This document shows, in pieces, positions 27,060 to 35,708 of a DNA stretch of 64,000 nt (position 1 is the first letter of the stretch; every line of letters starts with the position of its first letter). The DNA comes from Brachyspira hampsonii. Lineage in GTDB: Bacteria; Spirochaetota; Brachyspiria; Brachyspirales; Brachyspiraceae. The stretch lies in the NCBI RefSeq assembly GCF_002214805.1, contig NZ_CP019914.1, positions 2,852,001 through 2,916,000 on the forward strand, given 5' to 3'. The translations under genes were made by a program, and so were the position numbers. Under the pieces are notes generated by a model. That model worked only from the letters and a program-made list of their open reading frames with translations, was not told the DNA's origin and ran no database searches.

Positions 27060-28682
27060 CTATTGCTGATTATTCAATATCATTCCGTTTTTTATTATAA
27101 AAATATTCTTTCCGTCAGATACTATTGATAAAGCATCTTCCTGATTATTATCCATAGCCGATACATAATCATATCCGCCGAATTCTCTTCTTATAGAATT
27201 ATTTTTATTCATTATAAAGTAATAATGTTTTCCAAGTCTTTCTCCTGTAAATGCAAATGAATCTCCTAAAAACTTAAATGAAGTTATTCTGTTATAAGAA
27301 GGACTCTCAAAGTCATTAGCTATTATATATTCTCTATTGTTCATAGAAGCATTATAAACTAAACTATTATTTGTAGAGAAATATATATCATTTACTTTAT
27401 CAAAGTTTCTAGGAAGCCTTTTTCCATTAACTATCAAAAATGATACATTATTTGTCTGTGCTGAGTATGCGAATATTGTACTGTCAAGAGAGTATTTATA
27501 ATTATGTATCATATCATAATTAGTAGTCATATTACCGCCTACATACAACTGCATAGTATTATTGGTATTAATATTGATAAATACTAATGTTTTACCGTCA
27601 GGTGAGAATGACATATTAGTTACTGAATTAAACTCTCCATAATTTCTTCCATTAGCTATAACGCTTGTCATTATAAATTCATTACTGATAATTGAATTTG
27701 TAAATTCTGGTGCTGCTGGAAGCTCTGTTAATTCATTGTATCTTATATTTGTTATTACATTTGTCACAACCATTAAAGCTATAGTATTGGATTGTCCTTT
27801 TACTGTGATACCTTCTTCATTTGTATAGACACTGATATTTGAAAGATTATAATTTGTTACTGTTGTTGTATTGGTAACTATTTCATTAGTCATATTATTA
27901 GCATTTGTAATAAAACTATTTGAAATTGAATCATTTGAACTAATCATATTTGTTGAATTAGTATTCATTTCAGGCATAGCTTTTACTGCATAGGCTATAC
28001 TGTTATTATTGAATGAAGCTAAATCATCTACTAATCTAAAACTTTCACTATATGTACTTCCTGTAAATATAACAGCATTTCCTTCATTTTCTACAACATA
28101 TACTATATTGTTTCCTTCATTTGAAAATTTAAGTCTGTCTGCTTTGGCTGACACCTCTTTTTCTTCTCCGTTAATATTTACAAAATACTGTCCGTCTCTT
28201 GAATAAGAAAAAGCGTAAGAATTATCATTAATAACACTGTCATATAATTCAGAGTACTGTACTTTAGCTTCTCCGTTTATAACGGCTACTCCATAATTCA
28301 TTAATCTTGCAAATACGATAGAATTATTTCCTGAGAAAATTTCTCTTTCTATAGAATCAAATTCCTGTTCAACATTTCCATATATTAAAACCCACATATC
28401 TTTGCCAAGAGAAGTTTTCAGCATAGTTGCAATTAAAGTTCCATTAGGAAGTATTTTTATACTGCCGGCATCTTTATAACCGGTTAATCTGGCATTTTTA
28501 TATATTATATCAAAAGTTTTTCCAGAATTAGCAGTATTTTTTTCTATTATGACTGCATAATTTGTTTCTGATAAAATATATGAATTATTTAGTTTTTCTC
28601 CGATTTGAAATGTGTATATTTGAGTGAAGCCTCTTGCACATAATAAAAGAAATACTATAGATATAATGTATAACTTTTTCAT
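27060..28682 (-). CDS. Exported beta-propeller-like protein
   Basis: 540 residues with a signal peptide ('LYIISIVFLLLCARGFT'). Repeated strands such as 'FSPDGKTLVFININ', 'FSNEGNNIVYVVE' and 'YSRDGQYFVNING' are the WD40/TolB-type propeller pattern, giving perhaps six or seven blades. A linker near residues 225-300 is strikingly rich in Asn, Ser and Thr. It probably acts in the periplasm, binding proteins or ligands; no enzyme motif is visible. It stands alone upstream of the rnj operon. Confidence 0.65.
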   Translation of the reverse strand: MKKLYIISIVFLLLCARGFTQIYTFQIGEKLNNSYILSETNYAVIIEKNTANSGKTFDIIYKNARLTGYKDAGSIKILPNGTLIATMLKTSLGKDMWVLIYGNVEQEFDSIEREIFSGNNSIVFARLMNYGVAVINGEAKVQYSELYDSVINDNSYAFSYSRDGQYFVNINGEEKEVSAKADRLKFSNEGNNIVYVVENEGNAVIFTGSTYSESFRLVDDLASFNNNSIAYAVKAMPEMNTNSTNMISSNDSISNSFITNANNMTNEIVTNTTTVTNYNLSNISVYTNEEGITVKGQSNTIALMVVTNVITNIRYNELTELPAAPEFTNSIISNEFIMTSVIANGRNYGEFNSVTNMSFSPDGKTLVFININTNNTMQLYVGGNMTTNYDMIHNYKYSLDSTIFAYSAQTNNVSFLIVNGKRLPRNFDKVNDIYFSTNNSLVYNASMNNREYIIANDFESPSYNRITSFKFLGDSFAFTGERLGKHYYFIMNKNNSIRREFGGYDYVSAMDNNQEDALSIVSDGKNIFIIKNGMILNNQQ

Positions 28683-28828
28683 AATAATTCCCGCTGCTAA
28701 TATTATATATTTTTTTATATATTCGGAACTATTATACTCTAAAATTAATAATTATGTATAATTATATGCTTAAAAAAAATAAAATTTTGACGAATATTTT
28801 TCAGAGTTATTTTAAATTTGGAGGCTAT

Positions 28829-29251
28829 ATGAAATACGACTATATAATTATAATCATTTTTACTTTACTTGTATCATGCAAATCTGCTGAAAAAACTGTT
28901 TCTATCAATAATGATATCAATTTTAATGAAGGCTGGGTTAATGAGAATAAATTTATAGCTACTTCTATAGGATATCCTAATGGTTATGCAGTAACTAAAG
29001 ATGAAATTGAAACAAGTGCCTTTAATGCTGCATTAGCATTATCAAAAGTAAAAATAGAAAATGCTTTTGCAAAAGAACTTCCAAATAATAAATATGAAAA
29101 TGATGAGTTAAAAAATATAGTAGAAAAATATATAAAAGTAGAATATTCAAGTTTTGTTGATGATAGATATTGTCAGATAAAGACAACTGTAGAATATAAT
29201 AACTTATTGGGACTTCTTAGGGATGGGAATATAGAAAAAATATTAAATTAG
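28829..29251 (+). CDS. Small lipoprotein
   Basis: 140 residues from the ATG at 28829, chosen because GGAGG lies four bases before it and because it opens directly onto a lipoprotein signal 'IIIIIFTLLVSCKS' with the lipobox Cys at residue ~17. The mature part contains 'ATSIGYPNGYAVTKDEIETS' and a helix-rich body with no motif I recognise; the layout (short helix-strand domain after the lipobox) loosely recalls LPP20-type lipoproteins. It is followed by the FMN-binding protein gene. Confidence 0.65.
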   Translation: MKYDYIIIIIFTLLVSCKSAEKTVSINNDINFNEGWVNENKFIATSIGYPNGYAVTKDEIETSAFNAALALSKVKIENAFAKELPNNKYENDELKNIVEKYIKVEYSSFVDDRYCQIKTTVEYNNLLGLLRDGNIEKILN

Positions 29252-29323
29252 CTTTACAATTTTTTTACTTTTCTCTGTTTATAAAGTTTTAATAAATAAT
29301 TATATTAAAAAAGGGGAAGATGT

Positions 29324-29680
29324 ATGAGTCTTAAAAAAGTGTTATTTTTGGTAGCTATAGTTCTTTTTGCAGCTAGCTTATTCTTGTTTGCTCAAGGAAA
29401 AGTTGATTTAGCTAAAGTACCTGATGGTACATATTTAGGAAATTACAAAGCTACTTATAAAACAAGACAAGGAGACTATCAAGCTAAAGTTACTGTTGCA
29501 GGCGGTAAATTAACTAAAGTTGTGTTAACAAAATGTGCACATAGTTCTGGACCTGCAAGAGGAAAAGCTGCTTATGATAAAATGATCGCAGCTAACAATA
29601 TTTATGTTGATGGCGTAAGCGGTGCTACTTGGGCTGCCTTAGTAGAAGATGCTTTAACTAAATTAACTCCTGCTAAGTAA
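29324..29680 (+). CDS. Exported FMN-binding domain protein
   Basis: 118 residues: signal peptide ('VLFLVAIVLFAASLFLFAQG') and one FMN_bind domain. 'YQAKVTVAGGKLTKVVL' is the conserved strand pair and 'YVDGVSGATWAALVEDAL' contains the D-G-x-S-G-A-T motif whose Thr is normally linked covalently to FMN by ApbE. Such domains pass electrons outside the cytoplasm, as in Rnf/Nqr subunits; here the domain stands alone without other redox modules. A 7-base purine stretch GGGGAAG precedes the ATG, and a good terminator follows. Codon use suggests high expression. Confidence 0.85.
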   Translation: MSLKKVLFLVAIVLFAASLFLFAQGKVDLAKVPDGTYLGNYKATYKTRQGDYQAKVTVAGGKLTKVVLTKCAHSSGPARGKAAYDKMIAANNIYVDGVSGATWAALVEDALTKLTPAK

Positions 29681-29708
29681 TTAAATTAATAAGAAATTTA
29701 CTAACCCT

Positions 29709-29740
29709 AGCGTATCTAATATTTTTAGATACGCTTTTTT
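29709..29740 (+). terminator. Terminator after the FMN-binding gene
   Basis: Stem AGCGTATCTAA / TTAGATACGCT, 5-base loop, then TTTTTT. A textbook intrinsic terminator 28 bases after the stop codon. Confidence 0.9.
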
Positions 29741-29850
29741 ATTATTTTAAAAATTATATTTTTTCATTTTATATTGATACTTCTAGTATATCTATTATAA
29801 TTTTACCAATTATTAATTTTATTGCATTTTGATTAATTGGATTATTTTAT

Positions 29851-30792
29851 ATGAGTTTAGAAAATAAATTAAAATCTTCAATATTAGGTCTTGCTGTAGG
29901 AGATGCTTTAGGGGTACCTTATGAATTTATGTCAAGGGATATTATTAAAAAGAATCCTTGCAAAGATATGATTGGAAACGGTACTCATAATAAAAAAGCC
30001 GGTACTTGGTCTGACGATACTAGTTTAACATTATGTTTACTTGATAATTTGAATAACAAAGATATAAATTATAATAATATTATGAATAGTTTTATGTTAT
30101 GGTATAATAGTGGAGAGTATACTGCTGACGGAAATACATTTGATGTAGGAATAACAACAAGAGAGGCTATAAATAATTATAAAGATGGAAAAAATCCTAT
30201 AAAATGCGGATTATCTGATGAATACAGTAATGGTAATGGTTCTTTGATGAGAATACTGCCAATAGCCTTTTATATAAAGAAATATTTTGATTGTGAATTA
30301 TTTGGAGATGATGAAGTGATGAATATAATATATAATGTTTCTTCATTGACTCATTCTCATAAAAGAAGTTTGATAGCATGTGTAATATATACTGCTATAG
30401 CATTAAATTTAATAAATGACATGAGTATTGAAGAAGCTATTAGTAAGGGATTAAAAGATTCTTATAACTATTATAAAAATGAAAAAGAGCTTGATTATTA
30501 TAAAAGAATATTTGATTCTGATTTTAAAAAACTTTATGAAAAAGAAATAAAAAGCAGCGGATATGTTGTTCATACATTGGAAGCTTCTATATGGATATTA
30601 TTAAATACTTTAAATTATAAGGATGCTGTATTAAAGGCTGTTAATTTAGGAGATGATACTGATACTACTGCAGCAGCTACCGGCGGACTTGCAGGTTTAT
30701 ATTATGGTATAGACAATATACCAAGTAAATGGATTGATACTTTAATTAATAAAGAATTGATAATAAATATTTGCAGTAAATTTTTTGAGTAA
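29851..30792 (+). CDS. ADP-ribosylglycohydrolase family protein
   Basis: 313 residues. The metal-binding motifs of the DraG/ADPRH fold are intact: 'GLAVGDALGVPYEF' (~13), 'GTWSDDTSLTLCLL' (~50), 'NGSLMRILPIAF' (~130), 'SLTHSHKRS' (~165) and 'LGDDTDTTAAATGGLAGLYYG' split near the C-terminus. It should remove ADP-ribose from a protein or small molecule in the cytoplasm. No partner ADP-ribosyltransferase is adjacent. The ATG lacks a clear ribosome site. The Pr6Pr-type gene begins 20 bases after its stop. Confidence 0.92.
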   Translation: MSLENKLKSSILGLAVGDALGVPYEFMSRDIIKKNPCKDMIGNGTHNKKAGTWSDDTSLTLCLLDNLNNKDINYNNIMNSFMLWYNSGEYTADGNTFDVGITTREAINNYKDGKNPIKCGLSDEYSNGNGSLMRILPIAFYIKKYFDCELFGDDEVMNIIYNVSSLTHSHKRSLIACVIYTAIALNLINDMSIEEAISKGLKDSYNYYKNEKELDYYKRIFDSDFKKLYEKEIKSSGYVVHTLEASIWILLNTLNYKDAVLKAVNLGDDTDTTAAATGGLAGLYYGIDNIPSKWIDTLINKELIINICSKFFE

Positions 30793-30812
30793 TTATATTT
30801 ATTGGATTTAAT

Positions 30813-31454
30813 ATGATAAAAAATAATTTTTCTATAGTATATAAAATAATAATAATTATAGTTGGTATTTTTGCGGTGCTTCATGGATTTTTTTATGATA
30901 ATTTTAAACTTGATATAGAAACTGCATACTACTTCACATATCAAAGCAATATACTTGTTATTGTATATTTTATTTTAGACATTTTAAATATTATAAAGAA
31001 AAAAGAAACATTTTATCCAAGATTTAAAGGTGCAGTTACAATGTCTATAACGGTTACATTTTTGGTATATCATTTTTTATTAAGTCCTACAGCTGATAAA
31101 TATATTGGATTTGCATATATAAGAAATTTGACAGTTCATTATATAGTGCCTGTTATGACTATTTTTGATTATATAATTTTTGATAAGAAAGGCATTTATA
31201 AAGTAATAGATCCTATTCTTTGGCTTATAATACCGATTTTATATTTTGTATTTATACTTATAAGGGCTAGAGTAGGAAGTTCTTTTTCAGATGGAAGTTA
31301 TTATCCTTACTTTTTTGTTGATATAGATAAATACGGACTTAAAACAGTATTAAGAAATGTATTTTTTATTACTTTGTTTTTTGCACTTTTAGGATATATT
31401 GAATATTTTATTGACAGGTTATTTAATAAAGTATTTAATAAAAATAATAGATAA
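30813..31454 (+). CDS. Pr6Pr family membrane protein
   Basis: 213 residues with six membrane segments. 'YYFTYQSNILVIVYFIL', 'FLVYHFLLSPT' and 'LTVHYIVPVMTIFDYIIFD' match the conserved intramembrane motifs of Pr6Pr/FAR-17a/AIG1-like bacterial proteins, whose eukaryotic relatives hydrolyse fatty-acid esters. The activity of bacterial members is not established. It is probably co-transcribed with the ADP-ribosylglycohydrolase gene. Confidence 0.7.
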   Translation: MIKNNFSIVYKIIIIIVGIFAVLHGFFYDNFKLDIETAYYFTYQSNILVIVYFILDILNIIKKKETFYPRFKGAVTMSITVTFLVYHFLLSPTADKYIGFAYIRNLTVHYIVPVMTIFDYIIFDKKGIYKVIDPILWLIIPILYFVFILIRARVGSSFSDGSYYPYFFVDIDKYGLKTVLRNVFFITLFFALLGYIEYFIDRLFNKVFNKNNR

Positions 31455-31496
31455 TTTTATTTATTGTTATATAGTCATAGTATATATAAAAAATTT

Positions 31497-31555
31497 AATA
31501 AACGAATGCCATACTTCTAAAATATTTCATTCTAAAATAATAAGAAACTTTTTGA
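31497..31555. repeat. Direct repeat, left copy flanking the 87-aa gene
   Basis: 59 bases starting AATAAACGAATGCCATACTT; about 80% identical to 32290-32347. The 328-base gap 31455-31782 otherwise shows nothing I can name. Confidence 0.7.
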
Positions 31556-31782
31556 TATAATTAAATAAAATTATTTTTAAAGCAGCAGATAAAAAAATGT
31601 ATAATTATTTAAATATTAATTAATTTCCTTGTTTAATTCATATACAAAAAAGTGTCAGAATTTGTCATACCTGTAGATTATAATTAAATTAAAAAGTTAA
31701 AAGGATATAATACTTATGTAAGAATTAAACATACAAAATAAAAAATATATTATACAATATAAATACCTAAAAGGAGAATAAT

Positions 31783-32046
31783 ATGGGAATATTCAAAAAA
31801 TTATTTGAAAAGTTTGATGGTGTGATAATAAGTGATGATTTAGCAGATTTCGATAGTAATAATGATGTCGAGTATGACAAAAAGAAACGTGAAAAATTAG
31901 AATTCCTTAGAAGTGAAAGAGAGTATTACAAAATTGAACTCGAAAAAGAAAAAAATAAACCTAAAAAATCGGTGATTCGTATCTGGGATTTAGAATGTAA
32001 ATTAGATGAAATTGAAAATATCATAATTAAAGAACTTAAAAAATAA
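31783..32046 (+). CDS. Small charged hypothetical protein (87 aa)
   Basis: Not recognised. AAGGAG lies seven bases before the ATG, so it is likely translated. The protein is highly charged, with an N-terminal amphipathic segment 'MGIFKKLFEKFDGVI', an acidic stretch, then a predicted coiled coil from residue ~38 to the end rich in Lys and Glu. It has no export signal. It is isolated on both sides by non-coding DNA and flanked by an imperfect direct repeat, which suggests it may have arrived or duplicated as a unit. Confidence 0.6.
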   Translation: MGIFKKLFEKFDGVIISDDLADFDSNNDVEYDKKKREKLEFLRSEREYYKIELEKEKNKPKKSVIRIWDLECKLDEIENIIIKELKK

Positions 32047-32139
32047 TTTGATTTCATAAAAAAGATATAATAAATATATTCTTTATTATATCTTTATTTT
32101 TGATAAGTTATATATCATAATTAGTTCTTTTTGAAGGAC

Positions 32140-32220
32140 ATGGAACATAGGCACGCTTCGCGAGGTGGACTTCTTCGGTACACAGATCGTGAAATGATAG
32201 TATGATTCTCATAGCTAGTC
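32140..32220. other. GC-rich island in an intergenic region
   Basis: In the 32047-32487 gap, a stretch with ACGCTTCGCGAGG and TTCTTCGGTAC stands out from the AT-rich surroundings. The same ACGCTTCGCGA string recurs at about 38390 next to another GC-rich patch. It contains no open reading frame and no tRNA-like structure that I can see. Confidence 0.5.
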
Positions 32221-32289
32221 CCCAAAAATATTAAAAACATAAAAACTAATTTTTGACAAACTTAAAAATTGTCAGTATAAACAAAAGGT

Positions 32290-32347
32290 AATAAATGAAT
32301 GCCATACTTATAAAATATTGCATCATAAAATAATAAAAAACTTTTGA
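32290..32347. repeat. Direct repeat, right copy flanking the 87-aa gene
   Basis: 58 bases starting AATAAATGAATGCCATACTT, partner of 31497-31555. Confidence 0.7.
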
Positions 32348-32487
32348 CTTTATAGAATAGTTTTTTAATTCATGATTAAAATATTTTTAATAATTTCTGT
32401 ATAAATATTATTAAAAATATTTTTGACAATTATATTTTTGCTAGTATAATTAACTCATTAAATAAAAATAAAGTATTGGGTTTTATT

Positions 32488-34107
32488 ATGAATTTTTATG
32501 ATAATAGTTATTCATCTAAAAGAAATGTAGTTTTTGGAAAGAATATTGTTTCTACAAGCAATATACTAGCTTCAGAGGCTGGAATTGAGATTATAAAAAA
32601 AGGAGGTAATGCTGTTGATGCTGCAATTGCCTCTGCTGCCGCACTTACTGTTGCTGAACCTACTTCAAACGGACTTGGAGGGGACGCTTTTGCTATAATA
32701 AATTTTGAAAATAAAATGTATGCTATTAATGGAAGCGGATTTTCTCCAAAGAATTTGGATGTTGATAAAATATTGTCATGTAATTTTGATAAAATGCCTT
32801 TATATGGAGTTATTCCTGTAACTGTTGGAGGCATTCCAGCAGTTTGGGCTTCTCTTATAAAAAAATTCGGTAAATTAAAACTTATTGATGTGCTTGAACC
32901 TGCTATTAGATATGCAAAAGAAGGATATGCCATTCAGCCTCAAGCAGCTCTTGATTGGAAAGAGGCTTATAATATGTATTTGAATGCTTCTGATAATTTA
33001 AAAAAAGAAGAGTTTAAATATTGGTTCGATATTTTTACATTTAATGGAAAAACTCCAGAACTTGGAGAGATAGTTAAACTTCCATATTATGCTAAGACTT
33101 TATATGATATAGGCAAAACAGATGCAGAGTGCATTTACAGAGGAGAATATGCTGAAAAAATAGATGCATTCATGAAAAAATACGGAGGATATTTATCTAA
33201 AGAGGATTTAAATGAATATTATCCAGAGTTTGTTGCTCCTATAACTACTAATTATAGAGGTTATGATATTTATGAAATTCCTCCAAACGGACATGGTATT
33301 ACTGTACTTATGACTTTAAATATTTTATCAAATTTTGATTTTAATAATTTAAGCGAATTAGAAAAAGTGCATTATCAAATAGAGGCTTTAAAATTAGCTT
33401 TTACAGATACTAAAAAATATGTAGCCGATATTAATTATATGAAAACTTCTATAGAAGAAATGCTTTCAAAAGAGTATGCTAAAAAAAGAGCTTCACTTAT
33501 AAATAAAAACAGAGCATTAGAGCCTATAAATCATATATTCTCATCAGGGGACACTGTATATTTAGCAGCTTCTGACAGTTACGGTAATATGGTTTCATAT
33601 ATACAAAGTAATTATACAGCATTCGGTTCTGGTATAGTAATTCCAGAAACAGGCATCGCTTTGCAAAATAGGGGGGCTAATTTTTCATTGGATCCTAATT
33701 CTGACAATTTTTTAGCAGCCCATAAAAAGCCTTATCACACTATAATACCAGCCTTTATATGCAAAGATTCAAAACCTTATGGGGCATTAGGTGTAATGGG
33801 GGCTTTTATGCAGCCTCAGGGACATGTTCAGGTAATAAGTAATTTGATAGATTATGATTTAAATCCGCAGTCAGCATTAGATAAGCCTAGATGGCAATGG
33901 GTGGGGGATAAAAATATAGAGTTAGAATATAATTTTGATAATAATATTTATAAAGAACTTTCATCACTTGGACATAATATAATAAAAAAAGATTATATTA
34001 CATATTTTGGGTATTTCGGACGCGGACAGGTTATATTAAAAAATGATAATGATGTTTATTTTGCAGGTTGCGACGGAAGAACAGATTCTGGTATTGCTGT
34101 ATTTTAA
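32488..34107 (+). CDS. Gamma-glutamyltransferase-like Ntn hydrolase
   Basis: 539 residues. The large-subunit signature 'ILASEAGIEIIKKGGNAVDA' and 'TVAEPTSNGLGGDAFAII' is clear. The autocatalytic Thr expected at the subunit junction lies in 'SSGDTVYLAASDSYGN' near residue 355, followed by 'FGSGIVIPETGIALQNRG'. There is no signal peptide, so it is cytoplasmic, unlike glutathione-degrading periplasmic GGT, and the VYL after the Thr differs from the THY/THF of classical enzymes; related amidohydrolases (oxamate or acyl-homoserine-type) are alternatives. ATG at 32488 is preferred over the upstream TTG. No neighbouring pathway gene clarifies the substrate. Confidence 0.85.
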   Translation: MNFYDNSYSSKRNVVFGKNIVSTSNILASEAGIEIIKKGGNAVDAAIASAAALTVAEPTSNGLGGDAFAIINFENKMYAINGSGFSPKNLDVDKILSCNFDKMPLYGVIPVTVGGIPAVWASLIKKFGKLKLIDVLEPAIRYAKEGYAIQPQAALDWKEAYNMYLNASDNLKKEEFKYWFDIFTFNGKTPELGEIVKLPYYAKTLYDIGKTDAECIYRGEYAEKIDAFMKKYGGYLSKEDLNEYYPEFVAPITTNYRGYDIYEIPPNGHGITVLMTLNILSNFDFNNLSELEKVHYQIEALKLAFTDTKKYVADINYMKTSIEEMLSKEYAKKRASLINKNRALEPINHIFSSGDTVYLAASDSYGNMVSYIQSNYTAFGSGIVIPETGIALQNRGANFSLDPNSDNFLAAHKKPYHTIIPAFICKDSKPYGALGVMGAFMQPQGHVQVISNLIDYDLNPQSALDKPRWQWVGDKNIELEYNFDNNIYKELSSLGHNIIKKDYITYFGYFGRGQVILKNDNDVYFAGCDGRTDSGIAVF

Positions 34108-34335
34108 AAGGCAAACGGATATAAATCAATTACTATGATAACTCACTAAATAATAAACTAATTTAACTGTTTTAATATAGTCTATAGAATGCTTTACAAA
34201 ATATATTGGTACAATTTAATTATTTATATATTGTAAGAGATATTAAATATATAAGAAAATTAGTTATAAATAGTTTTGAAATAAATGAAATATAGTATAG
34301 TATTATATATTATTATTTATTTTTAAGGAGAAAAG

Positions 34336-35022
34336 ATGTCTAAAAATAATAGAAAAGATTTGGCTAAAAGTATAATAGATGCTTGCTTAAGTATGAGAAA
34401 AGACGGCGTTAATCAGGGAACTGCCGGTAATATTAGTATTAGATATAAAGATGGTATGCTTATTACACCTTCTGGTATGCCTTATGAGATTATGACTCCG
34501 GATGATATTGTTTTTGTTGATGAAAATGGAAATCATGAAAAAGATAAAATTCCTTCAAGTGAATGGAGATTTCATTTATCAATACTTAAAGATAATCCTA
34601 ATTTTAATGCAGTAATACACAATCATGCTGTTTATTCTTCTATGGTTTCTATATTAAATATAGATTATATACCTGCTATTCATTATATGGTAGGTGTTGC
34701 CGGAGGAAATAAGATTCCTTGTGCTAAATATGCTACTTACGGTACTCAGGAGCTATGCGACAATATATCTGAAGTTATGAATGGATATAAGGCTTGTATA
34801 TTAAAAAATCATGGACTTCTTGCTGCTGATGAAACTTTACCTAAAGCATATCATGTAATGATGGAAGTTGAAAATTTAGCAAGATTATATATGGGCGTAA
34901 GAGCAATAGGTGATTATTCAGTTTTATCTGATTCTGAAATGGAAATAGTTTTAGATAAGTTCAATAATTACGGCTTGAATGTTAAGCATAAGAATAAAAC
35001 AAAAGCAAAGACTAAAAAATAA
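34336..35022 (+). CDS. Class II aldolase/adducin family protein
   Basis: 228 residues, FucA/AraD-like fold. 'GTAGNISIRYKDGMLITPSG' (~28), 'SSEWRFHLSI' with the catalytic Glu (~75), 'VIHNHAVYSSMV' with two zinc His (~95) and 'LKNHGLLAADETL' with the third (~155) are intact. Family enzymes split sugar phosphates such as L-fuculose-1-phosphate or epimerise ribulose-5-phosphate; the substrate cannot be told. AAGGAG precedes the ATG. The C-terminus is a Lys-rich tail. It has its own upstream gap of 228 bases. Confidence 0.88.
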   Translation: MSKNNRKDLAKSIIDACLSMRKDGVNQGTAGNISIRYKDGMLITPSGMPYEIMTPDDIVFVDENGNHEKDKIPSSEWRFHLSILKDNPNFNAVIHNHAVYSSMVSILNIDYIPAIHYMVGVAGGNKIPCAKYATYGTQELCDNISEVMNGYKACILKNHGLLAADETLPKAYHVMMEVENLARLYMGVRAIGDYSVLSDSEMEIVLDKFNNYGLNVKHKNKTKAKTKK

Positions 35023-35247
35023 ATTTTTTTTAAGTATAAATAATATATAAAATAAAAAGTCATTTTTATGTATAGATTATTTTAAATTAAACAATTTATT
35101 TTTATTTTCAAAGATTATAAAAATATGCCTTAGCTGATATATGTACATGCGTAAATATTGTAGATGTAACATTAGATTATATTATAGTTTTATATTAAGA
35201 AGACTTATTAAATAATTATGAATTGATTATTCTTAGACTTCATTAAA

Positions 35248-35278
35248 AGGCTGTATGTTATTTTTATGCATGCGGCCT
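35248..35278 (+). terminator. Possible terminator stem in the 35023-35708 gap
   Basis: AGGCTGTATG and CATGCGGCCT pair with two G-U contacts across an 11-base loop, followed by a T-rich stretch. It lies 225 bases after the aldolase. The rest of this 686-base gap is AT-rich, without reading frames or repeats I can support. Confidence 0.35.
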
Positions 35279-35708
35279 GTTTTATAATTTTAATAAATTT
35301 AATTTCGATTTATATTATTTGATTTTTTATACACATTACATTAATAAATCATCATATTTTTTTGCATAGTTAAAATTATCCTATAAGTTTTATATATATT
35401 ATCAAATACTAAATTCCTTATTATTTTTTATTCTAGAAAAAAAATTCTCTTCTTCTATAGATTTATTAGTAAAGTATATTTCAAACTGCATATTATTTTT
35501 TGAGCCATATTACTATACCATTAAATATAAATTAATCAGGTATTATCAGCATTATTCTTTATTTAAAATTAGTTTATGCTTTAATCTAATTAATTATTTT
35601 CAGAATAAAATGAAAAAATAAAATTATTTTTTATATAGAAAATTTACACAATATATATTATACTGCACATACAACTTTAAATTATGTAAACTTATTAAGG
35701 AGTATATT

